Shown here: positions 36,012 to 47,471 of the stretch, piece after piece
Layout of the letters: each line of letters starts with the position of its first letter
How positions within the stretch are numbered: position 1 is the stretch's first letter
DNA from: Datisca glomerata
Lineage: Eukaryota > Streptophyta > Magnoliopsida > Cucurbitales > Datiscaceae
Assembly: GCA_003255025.1 (NCBI GenBank)
Contig: QANY01004135.1
Coordinates: 558,001 to 622,000 of the forward strand
Direction of reading: 5' to 3'
DNA length: 64,000 bases
The notes under the pieces: generated by a model
What the model saw: only the letters and a program-made list of their open reading frames with translations
Databases searched by the model: none
What the model was told of the DNA's origin: nothing
Translations under genes and position numbers: made by a program

Positions 36012-37132
36012 CCCCTAAACTTAAAGCATTACTTGTCCTCGAGCGATGTTGACCAAAACAAGGACTCACTAAATAGACACTACCTTCCCCAACTTGTACA
36101 ATTCTCCTTTTAGATGCAAGTTAGAAATCTAAAACCCTCAACTAACCTGCTCAACAACTTACTATAAAATGAAAGAGGAATTTTAACTATCACTCCCAAA
36201 CTTATTGAATTAAGGTGCTATTGTAATTCCCTCAGTTAAGTGTGTTCTAGAAATTAGAGCTGCTCTCTCAGATTGCTTAGGCTACTTTAAATATAGATCC
36301 TAGGCTTAATTGGTGCACTCAATCTTGACAACCCAGCTCAAGAGAAAACAACAAATAGCATGAAGCTTACGAATCAAAGGGGCAAAGCACTTACATTCAT
36401 GAAGATAACAAGGGATATTCAAACACTAAGCTGCAATCTTTTTATTCTATTGACTTATTTTTCTTTCTTTTTTTAGATTAGATTACCTCTCGTGTTATAC
36501 TGCATTTTTAAACGAATAGTCAACACTTATTGTGAACATACCCGGCTACTCAACAATATAACAAGCAAGGCTGCTAACTTTCTTTTATTTTGCTTTTGCT
36601 TGTGCTATAGCAAGCTCATATCTTTGGCTGCCTTTTTATGCGAATAGTCAACACTTGTGTGAAGATACTCGGTTACTCAACAACTTTAAACAGAGATCGG
36701 TTCTAACCTTTTCTCTTCTCATTCATGAAATTTTCATGTATTTCAATAGAGCATCAAGGTTACACACAAAAATTCTAAAGGAAATCACTCACCCCAAAAC
36801 TTGAATATTTGCCACAATGATTTGCTACAACACTCCCATGATGTTGTTGTAGCATCCTACAGTAGTCCAATAGCTTTCACTACTTTGAGAATCTCCTAAG
36901 CCCTCCTCTCTCATAAGAGACGTCTAAAGGTATAATAGTCTTTTCTGCACAATTTGTATTTCTTCCTGAATTTTGTCCTCGAAAGATCGCTCCTTCTCAG
37001 CTATTTGAGCTTCTTCTTGCACTAATACTAGATCCACCTTTTGCTACTTCTTTCTTATTTTTAATAGATTTCCTTTCAGACTTGACAGTCTAAAGGGACT
37101 CTTATTCATTCTCAGAATGTTGTTTCTCTAGG
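36012..37132 (-). other. Untranslated region between extra ORF and 3' LTR
   Basis: No coding content. A 43-44 bp word, CGAATAGTCAACACTT plus an ACTCAACAA end, occurs twice in the same orientation (36513-36555 and 36641-36684). Such repeats are frequent upstream of the polypurine tract in plant gypsy elements. Confidence 0.5.
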
Positions 37133-38525
37133 CTATTCCTCTTCCCTTTTGTCTTTTTTCTTTTTGGTTAATTGTTTGGCTGGTGGTGTTGGTAGTTCTT
37201 CATCCTCACTCTCCTCAACTTCTTCTTGTTGTTGCTCTTCTTCCTCTTCTTCTTCGCTAGTTTCTTTATCCTCCTCACCATTTTCATCTTCAACCTCTAC
37301 TTGTTCATCCTCACTCTCAACATCTTCTTCTTCCTCCTCAATTGCTGCCTCATCCTCTTTGTCTTAAGCTTCTTCCTCCTCCATCTTAGGAGCTACATCA
37401 TATTGCCCAAATTTCTCCTCCTCACCCTTCTCGTCCTCTCCTTTCTCGTCTTCCTCAATTTTCAAGAGGTGAAGAATAACCTCTAGGAATGGAGGTAAAG
37501 GCCAAATGGGCTTTGTAAAGTTTTTCTAGAAGCTTTTCTACAAAGCACACCTCGTGCTTTAGCATATTCCCAATATGCTTGATTTTCCGTGTAATTTCTA
37601 GGCTTTTTTGTAGAGCTTCCTATTGGGAAATCTTATCGTTGAGCTTCTCTAATATTTGATCAAGTTTATTGGTATCCACTGTCTTCTGTTTACCAACTTG
37701 TTTGGTGGATGATGGCTCCCTTGGGTCCTTATCCTTTTATGCGGAAAATCTTGGTATAGCAGTCAGGTTAATGGCTCCACACTTTATCAATTTCTCCTCA
37801 TCACTAACAAAAAGAAGACGATTAACATAACACAGCTTCTTATTAAGTAAGGGAAAAACATGCACTTAATATTCTTACCAGCACAGACTCATATTTCTCT
37901 AGAGATAATACAACCAACGTTAATTGATTTTCCAATCAACAGAGCATGCAACAGAATCAATCAGTCATGTGTGACAATTTGTATTTGTGTGTTGGCATAA
38001 TAGTAGTGCAAATGAAATGATATCAGACTTTGGTCCTAGGCTTAAGAGCTGACCAAAGACACGTGATCACCTCTTCTATAGACATAATATATCATTTAGT
38101 ACCAGGAATAGATAATTCTTTCAGGATAGCATTCAACTATACCTTAACTCTTTTGTCATAGCAGAATATTCATCATTCGCATCATCAAAATAAAAAATAG
38201 AGTTTATAGCTTCAGCAGAGAAATAAACAAGAACACCTCGCACTGATACAACATTTTCCTCAAGACTAAGTAAATTAGCGTAAAATTTTCTAACCAGAGG
38301 AACTACTGCATTATCTAAATGTGCATAGAATCTTCTTCAGTTCCTCTATGTTATAACGGTTGCGATGTCCTTAGGCAGCTTGAGGGAATGAATGAGCTCT
38401 ATTGCGAAGCCTTTCTCTTCATGGAATTTCTTCACATGAATTTCTTCTTCATATATATTTTTAGCATCTTCACTCAAGAACTTCTCAATAACCACAAACT
38501 TTTTAGGGTGAATTTTTGTTTTCAT
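37133..38525 (-). pseudogene. Extra ORF of the gypsy element ('putative plant transposon protein' type) with acidic tail
   Basis: Starts at an ATG at 38525 (minus): KFVVIEKFLSEDAKNIYEEE, then after two in-frame stops near 38340-38360, KFYANLLSLEENVVSVRGV and FSAEAINSIFYFDDAND. The F-Y-A-N-L / VRGV / S-A-E-A-I-N pattern is that of the plant transposon protein domain found downstream of pol in some gypsy elements. The C-terminal part (37450-37140) is extremely Glu-rich (EEEEEDVESEDEQVEVED) and ends in KKKKDKREEE before TAG at 37133. Frameshifts occur between about 38170 and 37700. The function of this extra protein is unknown. Confidence 0.65.
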
Positions 38526-39189
38526 CTTGCTTATTGTCTTTTACTTTGAAGAAATGAAAGATAAAATCTCTGGAGATTGGAAATGAGTTTTAGGGTTTTA
38601 ACACAGTTAGGGAGCTTCACATGAAGGTATGCAAGGGAAATATTTTTGAACTACAAAGAGGTTATATGTTGAAGGTGACAATGGGGCTTTTGAATTTAAA
38701 GCCTATGGAGCTCCTGCCCATTGCACCATGTGTCTGTCTTCACCACTGATTCAACTCAAATATTTCAAAATGAAGATGCTTCGGGGGGAATTTTGAATTT
38801 CATGAATTTCTAGTGATTCGTTAATTTAAGCGTGAATAATGCAAGATATTTTAGCTGAGAGGGCATTTACTTGCTATATATTTCCTTTCATGGAGTTGTA
38901 CTAAGTAGTTTCCAAATATGCATTTCTTCATTCAACAATTGTCCTTTCGTTGAGCCCCCTATTGTACATTCCTGCAAAACAAATCACACAAGATCCTCAG
39001 CTAAGATATTAAAATTAAATGAGGATATTTGTATTGAATGGGGAATATTCTATATTAATGATTAGAATAAAGGAGTTAAATGTGAGATATTCTAGCCTAA
39101 GTTAAATGAAAAAAAAATCAAAATCAAAATTATCGTAAATGGAAACGAATTAAAAACAAAATCTTCCTGGGCTGCCTCCCATAAGTATT

Positions 39190-40320
39190 TGTTTTTAAGT
39201 CTTCAGCCTGACTTGGTTTGTTCTTCTTGGGTCATTAAGCTGGGATGAGGTCTTCATCATGTCCACCTTATTACCCTGATATTATTTGACCCCCTTCCCA
39301 GTAACCTTAAATTCTCTCCTACTCTTTTCATCCAATAGATTAACGGTTCCATATGGGTATACTTTAATCAATTTAAACGGCCTAAACCATTGTGACTTTA
39401 ACTTTTCAGGAAAGGATTTAAGCCTTGAATTAAATAGTAGAACTTGGCCTCTAGTTTCAACTCTTGGTCCATAATTCTTTTGTCATGCCACATCTTGGTC
39501 TTCTTTTTATAGAGCCTTGCACTCTTATATGAAAATAGTATGAATTCATCCAGTTCATTCAATTGCACGGCTCTATTCTCTCCCACGGCTTGCATGTCAA
39601 AATTTAACTTCTTAACAGCCTAAAAAAATTTATGTTGTAGCTCCAATAGTAAGTGGCATGCTTTGTGAAAGACTAAGCCCATATCACATCATCAAATCTA
39701 ATCGACCAATCATTTCTGATGGGGTTGATAACCTTTTCCAAGATTCTTTTTATCTCTCTATTATATAACTCCACTTGCCCACTTATTTGTGGATGGTATA
39801 CTATAGCAACCTTGTGTTTTACCTCATACTTAGCCTAGAGTCCTTCAAAAAGTCTGTTTAAAAAATGTGTTCCTATGGATGAATTTGCATCATTTGTTGC
39901 GAATGCTGAAGGTTAAACCCACTTAGATGCATAGTCTATAACCAAGATGTACAGGTTTTCAAAGGAAGGTGGGAATGGCCCCATGAAGCCTATCCCCCGT
40001 ATATAAAAAATTTTAACTTCCAAAATGTTATTAAGTGGCATTTCCTGCGTTTGGGATATGTTCCCAACACTCTAATATTTGTCAAAGCTTTTTGCTACTT
40101 CATTTGCATCTTTAAAAATAGAAGGCCAAAAATAGCCAGATTGAAGCATTTTGGTTGCTCTTGTTAATCCTCCAAAATGCCCTCCATAGGGAGAAGAGTG
40201 GCATTGTTGCAATATGCTTTGGATTTCATCTTCTAGGACATACTCTAAAGATTTCATCTGGCCTTTGTTTATAGAAGTAATTTTATCTGAGTAGTAGGCC
40301 TTGATTTGTTGAAAGAATAT
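39190..40320 (-). pseudogene. Gypsy integrase remnant
   Basis: Minus frames read QQCHSSPYGGHFGGLTRATK and YFWPSIFKDANEVAKSFDKY. The two Cys of the HHCC zinc finger (usually CDKC) are replaced by [13 protein letters not shown] and [10 protein letters not shown] follow, with the first catalytic Asp. The block with the second catalytic Asp is deleted, but [16 protein letters not shown] with the Glu survives. The C-terminal part reads QLNELDEFILFSYKSARLYK and KMWHDKRI (about 39400-39600). It is inactive. Confidence 0.8.
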
Positions 40321-40329
40321 TTTTAATTG

Positions 40330-40959
40330 TTATGAATTGAGCTTAAGAGGTAACACTCCACTTGCTAAGTAACTCCCAATATCAACATACCAAGGGGTTT
40401 TTACTTTTAAGATTGCCAGTAGCTGTTCATCTAGAAAGGTTTCTCCAATGGATGGATCTGTTGTAGCATTGTTCCCTGCTTCAAATCTTGATAAATGGTT
40501 TGCCACTTGATTTTTTATGCCTTTCCTGTCTTTGATCTCAAGGTCGAAATTTTGGAGCAATAAAATCCACCTGATAAGTCTGGGCTTTGCATCTTTTTTT
40601 AATCAAATATTTGATAGCAGAGTGGCCTATATATACATTCATTTTAGTGCTTATAAAATATGCTCTAAACTTGTCAAAAGCAAACACAACAGCTAAGAGT
40701 TCCTTTTTAGTGGTGGTATAATTCAATTGTGTATCAGTTAGTGTCCTACTAGTATAGTAGATAGAGAAAAAAATTTTACCTTTCCTCTGCCCCAAGACAG
40801 CTTTAACCGCATAGTCACTAGCATCACACATTAGTTTAAATGGTAACTCCCAAATTGGGTGCTACAATGATAGGTGCTAAGACTAAAACATTTTTCAGTT
40901 CAATAAAAGTATGTCTGCATTCATCAGTGAAATCAAAAGCCCTATTATTTTCTAGTAAC
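40330..40959 (-). pseudogene. Gypsy RNase H and RT C-terminal part
   Basis: The segment 40959-40840 reads FIELKNVLVLAPIIVAPNW. 40831-40538 reads MCDASDYAVKAVLGQRKGK, YYTSRTLTDTQLNYTTTKKE and LLAVVFAFDKFRAYF, the RNase H-like domain with its DAS motif. After a frameshift, 40560-40330 reads [20 protein letters not shown]. Copia A interrupts it at 40959/40960; its continuation is at 51007. Confidence 0.85.
40955..40959. repeat. Copia A target-site duplication, left (GTAAC)
   Basis: GTAAC directly before the TGTTGGG start of the LTR; identical to 51002-51006. Five bases is the usual copia duplication length. Confidence 0.9.
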
Positions 40960-43137
40960 TGTTGGGAGGTTATCTCCTCAAAGCATGTATATTGACATTT
41001 TAATATGAAATTTAATGGAATTACATTTTTTTTAAATTATTGTTGAATAATTTATATAAATATCTGAAAATTTCATATTCATTGATGAGACTATGATCTT
41101 GTTAGTAAGAGAGGATTAAGATCATAGATAATGAGTAAAAATGTCAGCAATATATTAAAGTATGAATTTTTAATGAATTGTTGCTAGTACGGTTCACTAA
41201 GCATTATGAATGCATGTAATCTAGATCTGGATCATTGATGTGGATAGACATCATAAGGAAGGTACTTTATATAATAAGATCATATATGACATGACCAATG
41301 TGAATTAATATATTTATTAATGTATCGTTTATCATAAAGATTAAATACAGATTAATCTGATGATCATATTTAGATCAGTTTATATCCTGAATAGTCATGA
41401 ACTTGTATACATGTCTATTGGATCTTTTGATTCATTCATTAAAGTTTGTTTGTAAAACAAGCTAGTGACTTTTGTTTTGTAAATTCAGTTATATGGATGG
41501 CTGGGAACATGATCTTACAAGATTTAGAATCCAAGCTTTCCTAATGGATCATATATTGGTTTTTAAGTGTTAATTATAGAACTGAATGGTTATTGAGCTC
41601 AAATTTATAATACGATTATAAATTATCTATTCACTAATGGTACGTAAGGATCAAGAAGTAATTAGAATGGTAATTCGGTAATTTTGACCAGCTCTAATTT
41701 ACGAAACAATTATTGGAGGACAGAGCTATGTGAAATGATTATATCAATGGACCACACAAGAATACTCTATAAATATATTCTATAATCTCTAAGAGTGCAA
41801 TTCCATATTTATAGTGGAGTAATAATGGAATTAATAAATAATATTATTTAATTAATAATTTGGTTTATTGGAGCTTAAGATTATAGGTTCATGGTCCCTG
41901 AGTCACCTTTGTAGTACACAATCTAAGGTGTGAATATTTCAGGACATGAGAAAATGACTAACTTGCAACAGGAATTTTTATCTGGAGGCAAGTACCTAAT
42001 TATGAGATAATTATGTGTGATTAATTAATTAAGAATTAATTAATTGAATTATTTATATATGTAAATTTTGGAAATTATATATATATTTCTAATTATCTAT
42101 AAGTGAGGCAGAATATCTAATTTGTGAAATTAGATAATTATAAATTATTACTAGATAATAATTTGAATCAACTAAATTTATTATTTGTGAATTAGTTGAT
42201 AGGAATAATCAGATATATTAATTTTGAATTAACGGATATTTAGAATATTTATGTGATGAAACTTAATATTTAATTCACAGTAATTGCCACATGTCAATCA
42301 CTAATTGAGAATCAGAGATTGACATGAGCTATTGTAGTGCCACGTGGCACTGCAATAGTGGGGGAGCAATACTGCAGTGCCACATGACACTACAATGTTG
42401 AAGTGAGGCACTATGATAGCTCACAGCAACCGCAATGCCGTGTGGCACTGCAGTTGTGCACAAATTACAGTAGGCCCCACTGCAACGGTAGTTTTGAAAT
42501 TAAATATTATTTTCATTTTATCTCTAAAAATCTAATATGCCGTTATTTAGAAAATATATAGATATTATTCTAATTTCCTCATTTGTTCATTGCATCAGTT
42601 GAGAACTATTGATAGAGAGTGAAGAACACAATTGTATCAGGGTAAATTTTCTCTATGATTAAAAAGTTAATCAAAAAGCTCTAAAAGAATCATCATCCTA
42701 TTCTCTCAAATGATTGTCTCACTAAATTAATCATTTTCAGTAAATCTCTAGATCTCATATGTTGAGTATATCTTTTAGATAGAAAAAGTGTCTTTGATTA
42801 TCTACGTGCCCACACACGTCCTAGGACATTTGAGAATTGGCTTGGAAGATCTTGGTGTGGATCTTGAAGCCCGTTATTTGTGAGAACACAGGATCGTTAG
42901 TTTACAAAGACGCTTGATTTAGATTACAAGAGCTATATGATTCATATCTAAGTATGTCTTTGATTTAATATATAAATATATAATGGATTCTGATTAAAAA
43001 GAGTTTTCAATAAAAAATTTATTTTGGAAACCGTTACGTTAATCTTGTTTTCATTTTATCGAAAACATATGATTCATTTTTAATAAATTTTTAAAAGCTA
43101 CCACGCCTCCGCCCCGCGTGCATCGCTTTTCCCAACA
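40960..43137 (+). repeat. Copia A 5' LTR
   Basis: 2178 bp from TGTTGGGAGG to TTTTCCCAACA. Homologous throughout to 48747-51001 and in part to 9429-10815. It contains a region with repeated GTGCCACGTGGCACTGCA words (42330-42480). Confidence 0.93.
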
Positions 43138-45180
43138 ATTGTTATAGGAGCGGTCATTATATATTTGTATATTAAATCATGTGTGGGTGTTCTTTCATTG
43201 TTCATAATATATTTTGATATATCTGAATTAATGGATGGTTTGTTTTTTAAATACATGGTTAATGATAGATCGTTAATTGTATGGTGATTATTGGGTTAGG
43301 CTTTGTTCTTCAAATTTTCCTTAGATTTTGTGTAAGCCGCTTTGGAGCCTAGAAATTTTGTAATTTTATTTTGAATATTAAGTTGTAGTTATTATGATCG
43401 CGAGAAGACGAAGAACGCATGAGACGAACGTGGAGGAAAAATAAAATAAATAAGAATTCCTAAGGAATTCCGGCGGTGGCATTGGAAATAGGATTTCCGA
43501 CACTGGCACCACCGATATTCCAGCGGCCGTAATGCCACTAGAAAATTAGCTCCGGCGGTAAGCCCGCCAAAAAATTGGTGCTGGTGGCGGTGAACGTCCG
43601 ACAGCGGCTACCAGAGGTCGGCGGCTGGTGCAGTGAACGCCCAATAACGGTGATAGGCGACGGTGAGAGAGTCCTATCGTTGGTGACAACTGTTGTCACG
43701 TCTAGGAAAGTTTCGCAGAAACCCTGATACCAACTTACCCTATCACTGCAGAGCTTTATGATAACCCGTACTCTATCTTTAATCTTTGAAATTTTGAAAT
43801 TAATGTAATTTTAAAAATAATTTTTAATTTTATAAAAATTAAAGATTAATTAATTGATTGATTTGACTCATGTTTGACCAAGACAATAAATTATTTATTG
43901 ACTAAGTCAAATTAAATAATTTTAAAAGATAATTATAGAGAATTTTTAATTAAGAAAAAATATTTTTTTTATAATTAAAAAGGTTTTGTTCAAAGCTCGA
44001 AAATTATGAATATATACATCATGTGGAGAATGAGATATTTTGAAAATATGTAATCTTGTAATCCTCTTTGTAATTTTATTTCTTTATTTCAATGGTTGTA
44101 ATTTAAGAATACCCAATAGCCACTCGGTCCATTATTATTTTATTTAATTATAAAATAAATGCTTATTGATATGATTGATAGGATGGCCATGCATTTGTCG
44201 ATCACATGTCATACATAAAATCCCACACATTTTTATTTAATCATGCATCTCATCAATAGAAACATGATTTATTAGGATTTTCCTATTATGTTTATATGAA
44301 TTGGTTTGAGAAATCAATTGCATTTAAATTGCTAGGTTTTAATTAATTAAAACTTGGTAATCATACCACTCTAAAGGATATAGTAACATTTAGGATAACC
44401 AACTTTAGTAAAAATTGGACCAATGAGATGTAAACTGCTCGGTTTGATGAATGTAATTAATTAGTTTATCTAAGTTCACCTAATTATGACTTAGGCTTTT
44501 TAAAATGTTAAATGAACTTTGACCAATGAGATTGAATTAACCGATAATTTAACATTCACAGGGTATTATTCTAACTAGTAATTAATTGATTAGTTAAAAT
44601 AGAAACACATTATCCTAAAATTGTGAGTGAGAGAAGGTTGACATGTGAATATAACTTATGGTCTCCATTATTAGTACAACATCGTGAGGTGTAGTGAGGG
44701 CCTCGAGATGGTTGTTGTCATCTCACTAAGGAATATTTCGAGCTGTATCAATACTAATGTTAGACTTCTTAAGAAGATAAAACTAAGTGATATAGTTTAG
44801 TTTTAACCGACGCTAAGGTGGCATGTTCTAAATCAACTCATGGAATCTGAAATAATGGGTTACACTCACAAATTCATAATTAAGCTTTTATGTGGATAAT
44901 TATGACTTGACCGAATAAGCGGTACCGCATTATTAAAAAAGAAAATATGAGATATTTTAAGTTTTAATTTATAAGGATGAGAATGTCTCATAGACAGTCT
45001 AAGATTAATCTGACCAACTCTAAGGTGGCACATTAATTGTTAGGTTATTTTATCGTGGATTAGTAAATGATTTATTTATGTATTTATTATGTTGTATTCA
45101 TGCATCACGTTTACTTTCTGAATTCTAAAAATTTATTTCAATAATATTGAATTATGTATATTTTATTTTTCAGTTATTAT
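43138..45180 (+). other. Copia A leader with GC-rich patch
   Basis: A degenerate primer-binding site (TTGTTATAGGAGCGG) starts at 43139. The leader is AT-rich except 43470-43740, which is strongly GC-rich with many GGCGG words. No ORF with a known motif was found. Such long leaders are usual in some plant copia lineages; the origin of the GC-rich patch is unknown. Confidence 0.6.
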
Positions 45181-46560
45181 TATGTCTACCATCGGCAACC
45201 CTATTACTCCTTTACTTGCACTTGAGAAATTGAACGATGATAATTTCATATGATGGAAATCAAATTTAAATTGATGCTAATTTATAAAAATCACAAATTT
45301 GTTCTTACTGAGAAATATCCTAAGGATCCCACTACTGATTCCCCTAAGAATGTTAAGGACAAGTTTGATATTTAGATTCAATCCAACAACAAAGTAAAGT
45401 GCTACATGCTTGTGAACTTGAATGATGTTCTGAGAACCGAGCGTGAAAGTATGGAGACTGCATATGAGATTATGGAATCTCTACAAGTAATGTTTGGGCA
45501 GTAATCTAATCAAAGTCTTCATGAGGCTCTAGGAGCTATATGACGACCAAGATAAAGAAAGGTACTTATATGAGTGAGCATGTTTTGAACATGATCAACA
45601 TAATGCATGAGACAGAAGTAGATAGGGTGATCATTGATGAACAAACTCAAGTCAGCATTATACTTGAATCGCTCACACCTACTTTTTATGCATTCACCAC
45701 CAACTATGTTATGAACAAGTTACAATTTAACATGACCCAATTGTTGAATGAACAGTAATTTTTTTAGTCACTCAATAAGAGTATGACCAAAGAGGGTGAG
45801 GCAAAGTTTGCCGAGCAAAAACATTTTCCACTATTGTTGGAAATCAAATTTAAATTGATGCTAATTTATAAAAATCACAAATTTGTTCTTACTGAGAAAT
45901 ATCCTAAGGATCCCACTACCAATTCCCCTAAGAATGTTAAGGACAAGTTAGATGTTTAGATTCAATCCGACAACAAAGTAAAGTGCTACATGCTTGTGAA
46001 CTTGAATGATGTTCTGAGAACCGAGCGTGAGAGTATGGAGACTGCATATGAGATTATGGAATCTCTACAAGCAATGTTTGGGCAGTAATCTAATCAAAGT
46101 CTTCATGAGGCTCTAGGAGCTATATGACGACCAAGATAAAGAAAGGTACTTATATGAGTGAGCATGTTTTGAACATGATCAACATAATGCATGAGACAGA
46201 AGTAGATAGGGTGATCATTGATGAACAAACTCAAGTCAGCATTATACTTGAATCGCTCACACCTACTTTTTATGCATTTACCACAAACTATGTTATGAAC
46301 AAGTTACAATTCAACATGACCCAATTGTTGAATGAACAGTAATTTTTTTAGTCACTCAATAAGAGTATGACCAAAGAGGGTGGGGCAAAGTTTGCCGAGC
46401 AAAAACATTTTCCACTATTGTTAAAAGTACCAAGAGGAAGAAGATCAATGGAAATGGAAAAGGTAAGAACAAGAAAGGGAAGAAAGGCAAGATATCGTTG
46501 AAACCAAGAAGAATAAGAATGATAACAAGAAAGGGAAGAAAGCCAAGATATCGTTAATTT
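45181..46560 (+). pseudogene. Copia A gag, duplicated and broken
   Basis: Begins near 45184 with MSTIGNPITPLLALEKLNDD. The copia gag block follows with stops at WK (TGA) and in DI*IQ. It reads CYMLVNLNDVLRTERESMET, YEIMESLQVMFGQ (stop), then a 72-codon open frame, MSEHVLNMINIMHETEVDRV and on to VMNKLQFNMTQLLNE. The whole 584-bp part is present twice (45255-45838 and 45839-46422) and both copies encode the same 72-codon peptide. The later Lys-rich part (46430-46560) jumps straight into the pre-integrase region, so the zinc knuckle and protease are deleted. Confidence 0.85.
45255..46422 (+). repeat. 584-bp tandem duplication in gag
   Basis: Unit 1 is 45255-45838 and unit 2 is 45839-46422. Both start GGAAATCAAATTTAAATTGA and end CATTTTCCACTATTGTT. 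About ten substitutions are visible between them and no indel, so roughly 98% identity. Confidence 0.95.
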
Positions 46561-47088
46561 TTTGGAAATAATTATTTAGTTTGAACAATGTTTATTATAT
46601 TCTTTGTATTCGAGGAATTTGATTTCTCTTCCACTTTTGCATGAACAATTATTCATAGTTTCTTTTATTAATAAAAAGTTTATTATTTCTAAAGATGGAT
46701 TCGATATTTGTCATTCTAAATTTATAAACGGAATGTATATGCTTAAACTGACTGAACATGCGTTGAATAATTCTGAATTATTTAAAGTAGCAAAACCTAA
46801 AAGTATGGTGCTTTGAGACATATTAATCTAAATACGCTAAACAAGCTAATAAAACATGGTGCTTTGAGAGAACTAAAAGTTGGAATTTTTCCTGTTTGTG
46901 AATCCTGCCTAGAGGGTAAAATGACCAAGAGACCTTTCACTGGTAAAGGTCCATGTTAAGTTACTCATCACTACAACTTACGTTTTGGGGATATGAATTA
47001 TACACGACAATATACATTTTGAATGTAGTGCCTTCTAAGTCTGTAAGGAAGACACATTTTAGAGTTATGGAATGGTTTCAAACCCAGT
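46561..47088 (+). pseudogene. Copia A pre-integrase / integrase remnant
   Basis: 46604-46816 reads YSRNLISLPLLHEQLFIVSF and GMYMLKLTEHALNNSELFKV, the pre-integrase domain also seen in element C. Then GALRELKVGIFPVCESCLEG with KMTKRPFTGKG, the integrase zinc-finger end. A deletion joins this at about 46955 to the integrase C-terminal part (compare 11680 in element C), removing the DDE core. Confidence 0.8.
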
Positions 47089-47471
47089 TAGGACATGTGC
47101 CTCTAGTTCATAACGAATAGGTTGTCTTACAACCCTCCCACTACGAAGTTGCACCAGGGTTTCCTTAACATGAACTGTGGTTTCTATGGTTTATTGTTTA
47201 TCAGTTGATAATGAAGGTGGTCTGACCTCATTAGACATTAATTCATCGAGAACTACTTTGTTTCGAGGTTTGTAGTTTTTCATATAATCGTGTTCAAGAA
47301 AGGTGACATTTGTCGATATAAATACATTTTGATCTTTATGACTATAAAAGTACCCATTCTAGTCTCTGGAGCATAGCCAATGAATATGCATACTTCAGAC
47401 CGTGACTCTAACTTTCCAGTCTTGGGTCTAAGAACGTGAGTTGGACACCTCCATATACAGAAATGACGCAA
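47089..47471 (-). pseudogene. Inverted segment of the copia A integrase end
   Basis: This 383-bp piece lies in the opposite orientation to the rest of the element. Its minus strand reads MRHFCIWRCPTHVLRPKTGK and SRSEVCIFIGYAPET, matching the plus-strand reading at 11815-11915 of element C. The left flank ends in AACCCAGT and the right flank begins GTGTGTGACA, which correspond to adjacent positions around the same segment in element C (11810 and 12125). It is therefore a simple inversion in place. Confidence 0.9.

Noticed and set aside
37149..37486. Ser-rich and Leu/Phe-rich plus-strand frames
   Set aside because: They are antisense readings of the Glu-rich tail of the minus-strand gypsy accessory ORF.
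45540..46342. Two identical 72-codon ORFs considered as a small gene family
   Set aside because: Both are pieces of copia gag inside a 584-bp tandem duplication; upstream and downstream gag codons continue across stops.
47436..47471. Start of the 160-codon RT frame at 47436
   Set aside because: The first dozen codons read through the inverted segment in antisense; genuine copia codons begin after the breakpoint at 47472.
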